Positions 52,887 through 62,231 are shown, numbered from the stretch's first letter. The stretch is DNA of 64,000 bases from Pseudomonadota bacterium (GCA_023387815.1 JAEWHK010000039.1:1-64000), one strand, 5' to 3'. The notes: generated by a model from the sequence alone, not told the origin. A program made the numbers and translations.

Positions 52887-53666
52887 CTAAAACAGAACTG
52901 AGAGCCCGCCATCAACAGCAACGACCTGTCCGTTGATATACGAGGACAGGTCTGATGCGAGAAAGACCGCGAGACCGGCGATCTCTTCAGGTTTACCCCA
53001 GCGCCCCGTTGGATTGCGCGTTGCCAGTCGCTCGCCTGCCGCCGAGCTGACCATTTCAAGATTGGTCTCCGTTGCAAACGTTCCTGGTGCAATGGCATTG
53101 CTGGTTATTCCGGAAGTCGCAAATTCAACTGCCAGCGCCCGCACCATTCCTGTCAGGCCCTGTTTGGTGATCGGATAGACACCATCTCCGTGACGGGCCA
53201 CCTGACCGGCGACCGACGTCACGGTAATGATTCGTCCCCATTGCTGACGGCTCATCATGGCGGCCGCTTGCTGCGACAGATACATGGCGCCCAGCAGATT
53301 CACTTCCAGCATCTGGCGCATTTGTGCCAGGTCAAAGTCTGCCAGCGGCTGACGGATGCGAATTCCCATATTGTTAACCAGCACGTCACAGCGACCATGT
53401 TCTGCTTCAAGCTGACGCATGCAGCGATCGATGTCCTGCTGCTGCGACATGTCTCCGGACAGACCTTTGACGCTTATCCCCAGTCGGGCAAGCCGCTGAC
53501 AGGCTTGTTCGGTAGATTCGGCGGTTCTCCCGTTGATATATACCAGTGCGCCGCTGCGTGCCATGGCCGAAGCCATTTCCAGACCCAGTCCTCGTGTTGA
53601 GCCACTGATAAATACCACTTTGTTGTCCAGACCAAATTTGTCTGTGTATGCCTGATCTTGCTGCAT
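52887..53666 (-). CDS. short-chain dehydrogenase/reductase (gluconate 5-dehydrogenase-like)
   Basis: 259 aa from MQQDQAYTDKFGLDNKVV with AAAGGAAATCA before the ATG. Classical SDR: cofactor loop SGSTRGLGLEMA near 21-32, NNMGIR in place of NNAG near 96, catalytic Ser in TVTSVAGQ and the YPITK Tyr-Lys pair near 163-167. It ends DLSSYINGQVVAVDGGLSVL. It probably oxidises a sugar acid or other secondary alcohol in the cytoplasm. Neighbouring genes give no pathway. Confidence 0.9.
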   Translation of the reverse strand: MQQDQAYTDKFGLDNKVVFISGSTRGLGLEMASAMARSGALVYINGRTAESTEQACQRLARLGISVKGLSGDMSQQQDIDRCMRQLEAEHGRCDVLVNNMGIRIRQPLADFDLAQMRQMLEVNLLGAMYLSQQAAAMMSRQQWGRIITVTSVAGQVARHGDGVYPITKQGLTGMVRALAVEFATSGITSNAIAPGTFATETNLEMVSSAAGERLATRNPTGRWGKPEEIAGLAVFLASDLSSYINGQVVAVDGGLSVLF

Positions 53667-53792
53667 TGATTTCCTTTGATTGTGGCGCCAATTCCTTTGG
53701 CGGGCCACGAAGCGTATGGCAAACGTAGGCAATACGCTGGTTTACAGGTAAACTTGAGTCTATTTTCACCCAAAATCGCCTGGAAAAAGTAA

Positions 53793-55109
53793 ATGTTTGC
53801 CAGAAATACCCCTTTTAACTACGAAAGAATCTTGAAAGCGTGCGCAAAAGGACAGAAGAGCGCACTGCAGGCTTTGTACAGGCACGAAGCCCCGCACATG
53901 ATTGCCCTTTCATTACGGGTTCTGGGCAATTACAACCTTGCCGAGCAGGCTGTGGCGTCTGCATTTGTACTCATCTGGAACAATGCTCAGGCGTACGAAG
54001 ACGAGATGGGGCCGGCGCATGGGTGGATCTATTCGATACTTCGTTACCGTATCAGCCAGATTTTCAAGGAACACTACGACGCCATTCAGGCAGCAAGCAA
54101 GGATCAGAATGAGTCTGTGCTGAATGAGGTCAGTAGCAACCTGCACGCCGACGTGCGCGAAGACCTGCCCGCAACACCGGCCTTTTATCTGCATCTGGAA
54201 GAGTTGCCCGAAGAGCCGCAAAAAGCCATGATCAATATGTATTTCAGCGGGATGTCTCAGGCGCAAACGGCCACCAAGGTAGGCATGCCACTGGGACGCT
54301 TCAAGGAAAACCTTTTTCTAGGACTGCAGCATCTGGCCAAACATTTGCCGGAGTTTTCACCCCCACACACCGCCACAGAAAAAATGGGCGAGTATGTGCT
54401 GGGAGGTCTTTCTGAGAACGAGGAAAAGCTTGTTTATAAGCTGATGAATGACGACAACGGGGTTGCCAGAATTGCCCTGCTGTGGGAAGCGCAATTTACG
54501 CATTTTCTGAGTCAGTTGCCCGTTCAGGTTGCCAGCAGCCGACTGTGGGACAGAATCAAAAAAGCGGCGTTTATCAAACCGGCACGCCAGGGGGCTCCGG
54601 CAGAGCCTGAACTCCCGGAAGATGACGGTCCCGAGTCTCAGCCTGTTTCAGGCCTCAAAAGCGGTCTGCGCAAACTGTGGTACATGATTTCGTTCTGGCG
54701 CGCACTGGCGCTGGTACTAGCCATCGTGGCCCTTGCGTTGTGGTATTGGGGCACTCCACCCTCGGATCTGCCCCGCAAAATTGCAGTGCTCGATTCTTCC
54801 ATGAGTCAGTCCCAGACCGGCTGGGTGGTTCGCATCAATAACGCCGGCGCTGCGCTTTTTACGCCGGTCGTGAGCCAGACCGTATCCGACGGCCTGGTGC
54901 TTCAGGTTTGGAAACGTGCCTCTGGCCATGATCAGGCGCTGGGTCTGATACACGAAAGCAAGGCATTTCGCCTACCCGCCGATAAGGTCGGCGGCATTGA
55001 GGCGGGCGATCAGTTGTTGATCAGTCTGGAGCCCGATGGAGGTTCACGCAATGACAGACCGTCCGGAACCATTCTCTATAAAGGGACTGTGGCAGATTTG
55101 CAGCAGTAA
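53793..55109 (+). CDS. ECF sigma factor fused to an RskA-type anti-sigma factor
   Basis: 438 aa in one uninterrupted frame. Sigma part: region 2 about 24-92 (LAEQAVASAFVLIWNNAQAY, then GWIYSILRYRISQI) and region 4 about 135-185 (LEELPEEPQKAMINMYFSGM, then GMPLGRFKENLFLGLQHLAK). Anti-sigma part: cytoplasmic sigma-binding domain about 195-260 (MGEYVLGGLSENEEKLVYKL, LPVQVASSRLWDRIKKAA) without zinc ligands as in RskA, one membrane segment at 301-319, and a periplasmic RskA domain about 328-435 (TGWVVRINNAGAALF, LQVWKRASGHDQALGL). Usually these are two overlapping genes. Some conserved acidic residues of region 2 are replaced, so promoter melting may be altered. Joining of the domains is seen; its function is unknown. 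Confidence 0.88.
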   Translation: MFARNTPFNYERILKACAKGQKSALQALYRHEAPHMIALSLRVLGNYNLAEQAVASAFVLIWNNAQAYEDEMGPAHGWIYSILRYRISQIFKEHYDAIQAASKDQNESVLNEVSSNLHADVREDLPATPAFYLHLEELPEEPQKAMINMYFSGMSQAQTATKVGMPLGRFKENLFLGLQHLAKHLPEFSPPHTATEKMGEYVLGGLSENEEKLVYKLMNDDNGVARIALLWEAQFTHFLSQLPVQVASSRLWDRIKKAAFIKPARQGAPAEPELPEDDGPESQPVSGLKSGLRKLWYMISFWRALALVLAIVALALWYWGTPPSDLPRKIAVLDSSMSQSQTGWVVRINNAGAALFTPVVSQTVSDGLVLQVWKRASGHDQALGLIHESKAFRLPADKVGGIEAGDQLLISLEPDGGSRNDRPSGTILYKGTVADLQQ

Positions 55110-55120
55110 TTATTTTCCAT

Positions 55121-55145
55121 CGCCGTGTCAATACGTGGCACGGCG
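55121..55145 (+). terminator. hairpin after the sigma/anti-sigma gene
   Basis: CGCCGTG (55121-55127) pairs with CACGGCG (55139-55145) over an 11-base loop, 11 bases after the stop. There is no U-run, so it is only a probable end signal. Confidence 0.45.
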
Positions 55146-55169
55146 AGTCAGCAAAAATTCAGGAAGACA

Positions 55170-55183
55170 GAATAAATTTATTC
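55170..55183. promoter_or_regulatory. perfect 14-base palindrome upstream of the pha operon
   Basis: GAATAAATTTATTC reads the same on both strands. It lies 65 bases before the phaAB start, near an AT-rich stretch with TATTAT at 55204-55209, and could be an operator. Nothing identifies the protein that binds it. Confidence 0.4.
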
Positions 55184-55247
55184 GGCAGGACGGCTAGATA
55201 AAGTATTATAGTAATAATTCATCGTAATTCTTATCAAATAGCATTTA

Positions 55248-58200
55248 ATGTCATTAATCCTGCTGCTAATTCTCCCTTTTCTGGGCAGTATCCTTGTCGG
55301 ATTTCTGCCCGATAGCAAACGCGCACCGGAGTGCTGGCTTGCGGGTCTGATTGCAGCTGTCGGGGCCTTGATTACGCTGTCTTTTCTGCCAGACGTACTG
55401 CATGGCAATATGGTTACCGAAACCCTCCACTGGGTACCTTCCTATAAGCTGAATCTGGTTCTGCGCATGGATGGTTACTCGTGGATGTTTGCCATGCTGG
55501 TTACCGTCATGGGCGCGCTGGTAGTGCTGTATTCGCGTTACTACATGTCTCCACGGGATCCGGTCACCCGGTTTTATGCCTTCTTTCTTGCCTTCATGGG
55601 TTCCATGCTTGGCGTTGTGCTTTCCGGCAATATTATCCAGCTGGTGATCTTCTGGGAGATGACTAGTCTGTCTTCCTTCATGCTGATTGCCTACTGGAAC
55701 CACCGTCAGGACGCCAAGCGTGGGGCGAGAATGGCTCTGACGATTACCGCGGCCGGGGGGTTCTGCCTGCTTGCTGCCATGCTGATGATCGGGCATGTCG
55801 TGGGCAGCTATGATCTGTCGGTTGTGCTGGCTTCAGGCGATACGCTGCGTGAGCACCCCTGGTATATGACTATTATTGTGCTGTTCGCCCTGGGTGCACT
55901 CACCAAAAGCGCGCAGTTCCCGTTCCATTTCTGGCTGCCCAATGCCATGGCAGCGCCCACGCCGGTGTCGGCATATCTGCATTCAGCCACAATGGTCAAA
56001 GCGGGTGTATTCATACTGGCCCGCTTCTGGCCCGTGTTGTCGGGCACACCGGAGTGGTTCTGGCTGATCGGCATGGCGGGTTTGTGTTCGCTGTTCCTGG
56101 GGGCATTTGCAGCCACGTTCCAGCGGGACATGAAAGCTGTGCTGGCCTATTCGACCATCAGTCACCTGGGCCTGATCACCCTGCTGCTGGGCCTTAACAG
56201 CCAGCTGGCCTTGATTGCAGCGCTGTTTCACATGATCAACCACGCCACGTTCAAGGCCTCGCTTTTCATGGCCACGGGTATTGTCGATCACGAAACAGGA
56301 ACGCGCGATCTGGAATTGCTGTCAGGGCTACGCAAGGCCATGCCCATTACTGCAACGCTGGCGATGGTGGCAGCGGCCGCCATGGCTGGCGTCCCGCTGC
56401 TCAACGGTTTCATCTCCAAAGAAATGTTTTTTGCAGAGGTGCTGAACATTCCGGATTTTCTGGAAGTTGCCACCTGGCTGCCCGTTTTTGCCGTTCTGGC
56501 CAGCGCCTTCAGCGTGGCCTATTCTCTGCGTCTGATCGTTCAGGTCTTCTTCGGCCCGAAAGCCACAGATCTGCCCAGCGAACCGCATGAGCCACCTCGC
56601 TGGATGCTCGTGCCGAGCGCGATTCTGGTACTGCTTTGCCTGCTGATCGGCATCATGCCAAATACGTTTATCGGACCGGTGCTGTCGGCCGCGGCCCATT
56701 CCATTCTGGGCATCAAGCTGCCTGAATACAGCCTCGCCCTCTGGCATGGCTTTAACCTGCCACTCATCATGAGTCTGATTGCCATGGGTGGCGGCATTCT
56801 GCTGATGCTTGTTCTGCGGCCTCTGCAGAAGCGGGCGCCGGGGCAAACGCCCTTGCTTTACCGTTTCGATGGCCGCGTGTTCTTTGATTTCCTGATGAAT
56901 CTGCTGGACACGCTGGCCTATCAGGCCATGAATCTGTTTTCCACGAGACGTCTGCAGCCGCAGATTTTGTGGATTGTCGTGATTACGGTTGTTGTTACCG
57001 TTATGCCTCTGCTGCTGTTTGAGGCATGGCCCGCTCTGGTCATTCGCAATATCGATCTGCCCTTTACCCTGCTCTGGATTATTGGTACCTGCTGCGCCGT
57101 GGGGGCTGCCTATCAGGCCAAATACAATCGTTTCCGCTCTCTGGTTCTGCTGGGCGGAGCGGGTCTGTGCTGTTGCCTGACCTTTCTCTGGCTGTCCGCG
57201 CCCGATCTGGCGCTCACTCAGCTGGTGGTGGAAATCGTTACCACGGTACTGCTGCTGTTGGGATTGCGTTGGTTGCCACGACGCATTTCAACAGAACCCG
57301 CAACCAATACGGGAAGGGCCAGAATTCGCCGGGTCAGGGATATGGTAATCGCTGTGCTTGGCGGTGCGGGCATGTGCATGCTGACCTATCTGCAGTTATC
57401 GCGTCCGCGCCCCGATGGCGTATCGTCGTTTTACCTTGAAAAATCCCTGCCCGAAGGTGGCGGCAGCAATGTCGTGAACGTGTTGCTGGTGGATTTTCGT
57501 GGGTTTGATACTTACGGAGAGATTACTGTTCTCAGTATTGTGGCGCTCACGGTTTACGCGCTGCTGCGACGCTTCCGACCTCCGCGCGAGAGTCTGAAAG
57601 CGCTTGAAGACCGCCGGTTCCGGCAAAGCGGAGATACGTCGAACGTGGATGAGGACGCCCAGCTTCCAAGAGGCACCATGCTGGTCCCGACTGTCATCGC
57701 ACGTTTTGTTATGCCGATCTCAACACTTATTGCCCTATTCTTTCTGCTGCGCGGACACAATCTGCCTGGTGGGGGATTCGTGGCCGGACTGATCTTCGCT
57801 GCCTCCGTGATTTTGCAATATATGATGGGTGGCATCCGCTGGGTAGAAGATCGTTCACGCATCTTCCCGCAGTACTGGATTGCAGCCGGACTCCTGATGA
57901 CCGGCACCGCAGGCATTGCGGCATGGCTGCCCGGTCTGCCTTTTCTGTCGGCATTGGCGACGGATCTGGATCTGGGCCCCTTAGGCCATCTGCATCTGTC
58001 CAGTGTCATGCTTTTCGACCTGGGCGTATTTGCCGTTGTTGTGGGTTCTACCCTATTTATGCTGGTCGCGCTGAGTCACCAGTCTCTGCGTTTCTACAAA
58101 AAAACCTCAGCAGATCCTTCTGCAGATGCTGCATCGGATGATAAGACTCCTGATGATCAGAATCGTGCCGGCACAACGGCATCAGCTGCGACGCGTGGAG

Positions 58201-58253
58201 CTGCTGAGGCATTGAAGACTGAACTGCCGCCAAAACCTCAGGGAGCGACATAA
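55248..58253 (+). CDS. phaAB: monovalent cation/H+ antiporter subunit A-B fusion (PhaAB/MrpA)
   Basis: 1001 aa. The N-terminal about 500 residues are a proton-channel unit related to complex I subunit NuoL (MTSLSSFMLIAYWNHRQDAK, LGALTKSAQFPFHFWLPNAM, AYLHSATMVKAGVFILARFW). The C-terminal part carries the MrpA tail and the MrpB domain (MLVPTVIARFVMPISTLIAL, RGHNLPGGGFVAGLIFA). Fusion of A and B is the normal state of the Pha (K+/H+) group-2 Mrp systems. It starts the seven-function operon phaAB-C-D-E-F-G and helps pH and cation homeostasis. Confidence 0.95.
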   Translation: MSLILLLILPFLGSILVGFLPDSKRAPECWLAGLIAAVGALITLSFLPDVLHGNMVTETLHWVPSYKLNLVLRMDGYSWMFAMLVTVMGALVVLYSRYYMSPRDPVTRFYAFFLAFMGSMLGVVLSGNIIQLVIFWEMTSLSSFMLIAYWNHRQDAKRGARMALTITAAGGFCLLAAMLMIGHVVGSYDLSVVLASGDTLREHPWYMTIIVLFALGALTKSAQFPFHFWLPNAMAAPTPVSAYLHSATMVKAGVFILARFWPVLSGTPEWFWLIGMAGLCSLFLGAFAATFQRDMKAVLAYSTISHLGLITLLLGLNSQLALIAALFHMINHATFKASLFMATGIVDHETGTRDLELLSGLRKAMPITATLAMVAAAAMAGVPLLNGFISKEMFFAEVLNIPDFLEVATWLPVFAVLASAFSVAYSLRLIVQVFFGPKATDLPSEPHEPPRWMLVPSAILVLLCLLIGIMPNTFIGPVLSAAAHSILGIKLPEYSLALWHGFNLPLIMSLIAMGGGILLMLVLRPLQKRAPGQTPLLYRFDGRVFFDFLMNLLDTLAYQAMNLFSTRRLQPQILWIVVITVVVTVMPLLLFEAWPALVIRNIDLPFTLLWIIGTCCAVGAAYQAKYNRFRSLVLLGGAGLCCCLTFLWLSAPDLALTQLVVEIVTTVLLLLGLRWLPRRISTEPATNTGRARIRRVRDMVIAVLGGAGMCMLTYLQLSRPRPDGVSSFYLEKSLPEGGGSNVVNVLLVDFRGFDTYGEITVLSIVALTVYALLRRFRPPRESLKALEDRRFRQSGDTSNVDEDAQLPRGTMLVPTVIARFVMPISTLIALFFLLRGHNLPGGGFVAGLIFAASVILQYMMGGIRWVEDRSRIFPQYWIAAGLLMTGTAGIAAWLPGLPFLSALATDLDLGPLGHLHLSSVMLFDLGVFAVVVGSTLFMLVALSHQSLRFYKKTSADPSADAASDDKTPDDQNRAGTTASAATRGAAEALKTELPPKPQGAT

Positions 58254-58591
58254 TGGAATTGATTCTTTCTATCGCCATCGGAATCATGGTCGGATCGGGT
58301 ATCTGGCTGCTGTTGCGCCCGCGAACCTACCAGGTCATTATTGGTCTCACGCTGATTTCGTACGCTGTTAATCTGTTTATTTTCGCGACAGGCAAGCTGA
58401 CAACGGGCGCGCCCCCCATCCTGAAGGACGGCGTGACTGCCGATCTGGCAAATTATGCCGATCCAGTTCCGCAAGCACTCGTGCTGACGGCGATTGTGAT
58501 CGGCTTTGCCACAACTGCCCTGTTTCTGGTGGTGATTCTGGCGCTTCGCGGTCTGTCCAATACCGACCATGTTGATGGAGCGGAGTCGTAA
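58253..58591 (+). CDS. phaC: cation/H+ antiporter subunit C (PhaC/MrpC)
   Basis: 112 aa, three membrane helices, NuoK-related (IGIMVGSGIWLLLRPRTYQV, DPVPQALVLTAIVIGFATTA). Its ATG shares one base with the subunit A stop (TAATG), so the genes are coupled. It forms part of the membrane antiporter complex. Confidence 0.95.
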   Translation: MELILSIAIGIMVGSGIWLLLRPRTYQVIIGLTLISYAVNLFIFATGKLTTGAPPILKDGVTADLANYADPVPQALVLTAIVIGFATTALFLVVILALRGLSNTDHVDGAES

Positions 58592-60228
58592 TGGACAGCC
58601 TAATGTATCATCTTCCGATCCTGCCCATCGTTATCCCGATGGTGGTCGGTGCATTCATGCTTGCCCTGCGGGATAACTACCGCACCCTGGGTGTACTGAT
58701 CGGCGTGGGTTCTGTCGTCCTGCAGTTCTGCGTTGCGGTTACTCTGTTCGGCATTACAACAGCAAGGATTCCCAACGACTACGAAAGCCACATCATGGTT
58801 TACCTGCTTGGGAACTGGCGCGCGCCCTTCGGGATCGTGCTGGTTGCTGATCAGCTCAGCGCCATCATGCTGATGCTGACCGCGGTGCTGGGACTGTGTT
58901 CGCTTTTGTATTCCACCGCACTGTGGGATCGCGCCGGTGTGTTTTTTCACCCGTTGTTTCAGTTTATTCTGATGGGGCTGAACGGTGCTTTCCTGACGGG
59001 CGATCTGTTTAACCTGTTTGTCTTCTTTGAAATCTTTCTGGCCGCGTCCTATGGCCTGGCGCTGCATGGCTCGGGTATTGCGAGGGTCGCGGCAGGCCTG
59101 CATTACGTGACGGTCAACCTGATCGCCTCGTTTCTCCTGCTGATTGCCATCTCGGTACTTTACGGAATAACCGGGACGCTGAATATGGCCGATCTTGGTC
59201 TGCGCGCAGCAACACTCTCCGGCGACGATCGTCGCCTGTTCGAAGCAGCGTGTGCTGTACTTGGTGTTGCGTTTCTGATCAAGGCAGGCGCCTGGCCATT
59301 GAACTTCTGGCTGACCAGCGCCTATTCTGCGGCAGTGGCACCTGTTGCCGCGCTCTTTGCCATCATGAGCAAGGTGGGCATTTATGCCCTCCTGCGTATC
59401 GGCTCTCTTCTTTTGCCAACGGGCGCGCCCGCGGCGTTCAGTGGCGACTGGATGTACGTGATTGGTCTGGCAACTCTGCTCTTCGGCACGCTCGGCATTT
59501 TGTCGGAAAAGAACAGTGGACGACTGGTGGGCTACTGCATCATTATGTCCTCCGGCACACTCCTGACCGCGCTTGGCATGCCAAGTGTGATACTGACGGG
59601 GCCTTCACTGTTTTACATGCTCAGTTCCGTACTGGTAACCAGTGCCTTCTTCTACCTCATTGAGCTTGTCAAACGCACGGAATCATTTGGCGGCAACGTG
59701 CTGGCAGTCAGTCTGGAAGCCTTCAGTGCAGAGGATCAGGATACGTCCGATTACTCCGGTACGGTTGTCGGCAAGCCCATCCCATTTGCCCTGGCTTTTC
59801 TGGGACTGGCCTTTTTTATCTGTGCACTTGTCATTGCAGGCATGCCACCCTTTTCGGGTTTTGTCGCCAAATTCGCTCTGCTCTCCAAGGCGCTGGACCT
59901 CTCGGAGAATGATGCCAACGCCACAGCAAGCGTCTGGCTGTTTGTTATTGCCATGCTGATCTCTGGTATGGCAACTGTCATCGCGCTGGGTCGCGCCGGT
60001 ATCCGCATGTTCTGGACCAGCGAGCAACTCAAGCCACCGGTACTGAGCCGGCGCGAAGCATTTCCGATCACCCTGTTGCTGCTGCTCACCATATCCCTGA
60101 CGGTCTTTGCCGGACCGGTCATGGATCAGCTCTCACTCACGGCCAAGCAGCTGGATGATCCCGGTGCCTATATGAAGGCAGTGCTCAACCATGAGGCTGC
60201 GGCCATGTCCTCTCATGGAGGCAAATGA
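58591..60228 (+). CDS. phaD: cation/H+ antiporter subunit D (PhaD/MrpD)
   Basis: 545 aa, about 14 membrane helices, NuoM/NuoN-related. Marks are GDLFNLFVFFEIFLAASYGL, AFLIKAGAWPLNFWLTSAYS and MPPFSGFVAKFALLSKAL. TAATG junction with phaC. It carries one of the proton paths of the complex. Longer than many MrpD proteins by a C-terminal stretch. Confidence 0.95.
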   Translation: MDSLMYHLPILPIVIPMVVGAFMLALRDNYRTLGVLIGVGSVVLQFCVAVTLFGITTARIPNDYESHIMVYLLGNWRAPFGIVLVADQLSAIMLMLTAVLGLCSLLYSTALWDRAGVFFHPLFQFILMGLNGAFLTGDLFNLFVFFEIFLAASYGLALHGSGIARVAAGLHYVTVNLIASFLLLIAISVLYGITGTLNMADLGLRAATLSGDDRRLFEAACAVLGVAFLIKAGAWPLNFWLTSAYSAAVAPVAALFAIMSKVGIYALLRIGSLLLPTGAPAAFSGDWMYVIGLATLLFGTLGILSEKNSGRLVGYCIIMSSGTLLTALGMPSVILTGPSLFYMLSSVLVTSAFFYLIELVKRTESFGGNVLAVSLEAFSAEDQDTSDYSGTVVGKPIPFALAFLGLAFFICALVIAGMPPFSGFVAKFALLSKALDLSENDANATASVWLFVIAMLISGMATVIALGRAGIRMFWTSEQLKPPVLSRREAFPITLLLLLTISLTVFAGPVMDQLSLTAKQLDDPGAYMKAVLNHEAAAMSSHGGK

Positions 60229-60719
60229 TGAAATCGATGTTTTCCTGGCTACCCATGACGCTGTTTCTGGCGGCTATCTGGATCCTGCTTGCGGACATGC
60301 CGCTGGGTCTGGGAACCGTTGTATTCGGACTGATTGCTGCGCTGATTATTGTTCTGATGTCGCGACGCCTGCGCCCTTTTCTGGCGAAACCTCGCAAAAT
60401 TGGCGTCATACTGAAACTTGGGGCCACGGTGCTGAAAGATACGTTCAATTCGAATGTCATGACATTGCGTATCATCATGCGTCAGTCCAAAGCGCCGACT
60501 GAAGCCGGATTTGTCACGGTACCACTGACTCTGCGCGATCCGCATGGCCTGGCTTTGCTGGCTTCCATCATCAACTATGCGCCCGGCACCTTATGGGCCG
60601 GCTTTCCGGAATCGGGCGACTCTGTACAGCTGCATATCCTGGATATGCATGCGGAGCCAGACTGGGCCGCATTCATTATTGATCGTTATGAAACACCTTT
60701 GAGGGAGATATTCGAGTAA
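60228..60719 (+). CDS. phaE: cation/H+ antiporter subunit E (PhaE/MrpE)
   Basis: 163 aa; two ATGs overlap the phaD stop and the second (60228) is six bases after GGAGG. Two membrane helices, then a soluble domain with VPLTLRDPHGLALLASIINY, APGTLWAGFPESGDSVQLHI, typical of MrpE. It is needed for complex assembly in known Mrp systems. Confidence 0.93.
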   Translation: MKSMFSWLPMTLFLAAIWILLADMPLGLGTVVFGLIAALIIVLMSRRLRPFLAKPRKIGVILKLGATVLKDTFNSNVMTLRIIMRQSKAPTEAGFVTVPLTLRDPHGLALLASIINYAPGTLWAGFPESGDSVQLHILDMHAEPDWAAFIIDRYETPLREIFE

Positions 60720-61000
60720 TGGAAACGCTTCTGATCTGGTCCTGCTATTTCACGCTTTTCTGCTTTGCCCTGGCCGGTGTGATCATTAGTCACCCTTTAT
60801 TCAGAGGCCCGACGCCTCAGGACCGGGTACTTGGCATTGACGCCCTGTATCTGATCGGCATGATGATCGCATTGACATTGGGCATGCTTTATCGTACTTC
60901 CTGGTATTTCGATATCGCCATGCTGATCAGTCTTTTCGGGTTTTTGAGCACGGCTGCGATGGCACGCTTTCTGCTGCGCGGCGAGGTTATTGAACCATGA
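60719..61000 (+). CDS. phaF: cation/H+ antiporter subunit F (PhaF/MrpF)
   Basis: 93 aa, three membrane helices, with the RGPTPQDRVLGIDALYLIGM motif of MrpF. TAATG coupling with phaE and ATGA overlap with phaG. Confidence 0.94.
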   Translation: METLLIWSCYFTLFCFALAGVIISHPLFRGPTPQDRVLGIDALYLIGMMIALTLGMLYRTSWYFDIAMLISLFGFLSTAAMARFLLRGEVIEP

Positions 61001-61569
61001 TGAGCGAGTTGTCACCTCTCATTGTTATACCCGCCTCCATCCTGATGGTGGCCAGTGGTCTGCTTGTACTTGCGGCCAGCATAGGTATTGTGCGAGTTCG
61101 CAGTTTTCTTTTGCGCACCCATTTTCAGGCAATTATCTATTCGCTCGCGCTCTGGTGTCTGCTGCTTGCGTCTTTACTGCTGACTTTCAGCCTCAATGAT
61201 CGGGCTTTTCTTCATGAAGTGCTGATTGGGCTGTTTATCTTCATATCCTCTCCGATAAGCAGTGTTCTGCTGGTGCGTTCCTATGTGCTTCGGGAGGAAC
61301 GTGCACGGCCTGCAGACGATGGACAATCGACGCAGGATACATCGGTCGCTGCAGGCTCGGAGGAAGAAAGCGAAGCAATCGCCGCCAGTGATGTTAAAGA
61401 CATTGAGGCAGAACTGGAATCTCGCGGCGACGATCCCGGAGAGCAGACTGAAGATTCTGCAACAGATCGTCCTGCTGAGGAAGTCAGTCGTGAAGAGGCC
61501 GCTGGAGAGGAAGCGGAGCGTGCCGACACTGCTCGTAAAGAAGGTTCTGCTGATAAAGGGGCCTTTTGA
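60997..61569 (+). CDS. phaG: cation/H+ antiporter subunit G (PhaG/MrpG) with acidic C-terminal tail
   Basis: 190 aa. Residues 1-100 form the usual three-helix MrpG unit (ASIGIVRVRSFLLRTHFQAI, FIFISSPISSVLLVRSYVLR). From about 102 to 190 follows a hydrophilic tail very rich in Glu, Asp, Ala and Ser, ending EGSADKGAF, absent from the short MrpG proteins I know. It is the last gene of the operon and converges with the nitroreductase gene. The tail may act in cation sensing or protein contacts, which is speculative. Confidence 0.92.
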   Translation: MMSELSPLIVIPASILMVASGLLVLAASIGIVRVRSFLLRTHFQAIIYSLALWCLLLASLLLTFSLNDRAFLHEVLIGLFIFISSPISSVLLVRSYVLREERARPADDGQSTQDTSVAAGSEEESEAIAASDVKDIEAELESRGDDPGEQTEDSATDRPAEEVSREEAAGEEAERADTARKEGSADKGAF

Positions 61570-61581
61570 AGACCCGCTAGC

Positions 61582-62163
61582 TCAGACGTCCTGTGGCTCT
61601 GTCCATTCCTCTACAAACGTTTTATAGTCAGGACGTTTTTTGGGAGGAACAGGCATCTTAGGTGTGCCCAGTGCAATGAAACCCAGGAATCGGTAATCCA
61701 GGGCGTCAAAGCCCAGTCCGGACTGAAACTCATCGATATAGGTCGCAATACCGGTGCTCCAGAAGGCACCATAGCCCAGCATGTGCGCGGCATTTAGAAT
61801 ATTGGTTACAGCGGCACCCGTTGCCAGCATGCGTTCGCTTTCGCTGATAGCCGTATTACCGTAATCGATATGACACGCAACTGCAATGATCATGGGCACT
61901 TCACTCAACCAGGCCCTGGTGGCCTCTTCTTTCTTGGGATTGAAGGGCGTATCACTTTGCTGACGCAGGCCGATTGAAAAATCTGCGAATTTCTGAATTG
62001 CCTCGCCACGAATAATTTTGAATCGCCAGGGTTGCAGCCCGCCGTGATCGGGTGCAGACATGGCTGACTGAAGAATCTTTGCCAGATCTTCGTCGTTTGG
62101 GGCTGGCGAAGTGACCAGCTTCATGGAAGTGCGGGAAAGCAGAAAATCGATGGGTTGAGTCAT
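61582..62163 (-). CDS. nitroreductase-family flavoprotein (YdjA-like)
   Basis: 193 aa. FMN-binding nitroreductase fold: SAMSAPDHGGLQPWRFKII at the start (typical APDHG-x-x-QPWRF of the YdjA group), AVACHIDYGNTAISESERML, ATGAAVTNILNAAHMLGYGA and FIALGTPKMPVPPKKRPDY. Small single-domain dimeric enzyme that uses NAD(P)H to reduce nitro groups or other substrates. It converges with phaG with a gap of only 12 bases. Confidence 0.92.
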   Translation of the reverse strand: MTQPIDFLLSRTSMKLVTSPAPNDEDLAKILQSAMSAPDHGGLQPWRFKIIRGEAIQKFADFSIGLRQQSDTPFNPKKEEATRAWLSEVPMIIAVACHIDYGNTAISESERMLATGAAVTNILNAAHMLGYGAFWSTGIATYIDEFQSGLGFDALDYRFLGFIALGTPKMPVPPKKRPDYKTFVEEWTEPQDV

Positions 62164-62231
62164 GAATATATTACCTGATTAACGATCAGGAACATGATAG
62201 CCCAGCACGCACCAGAATGGGTCGAAGACCC

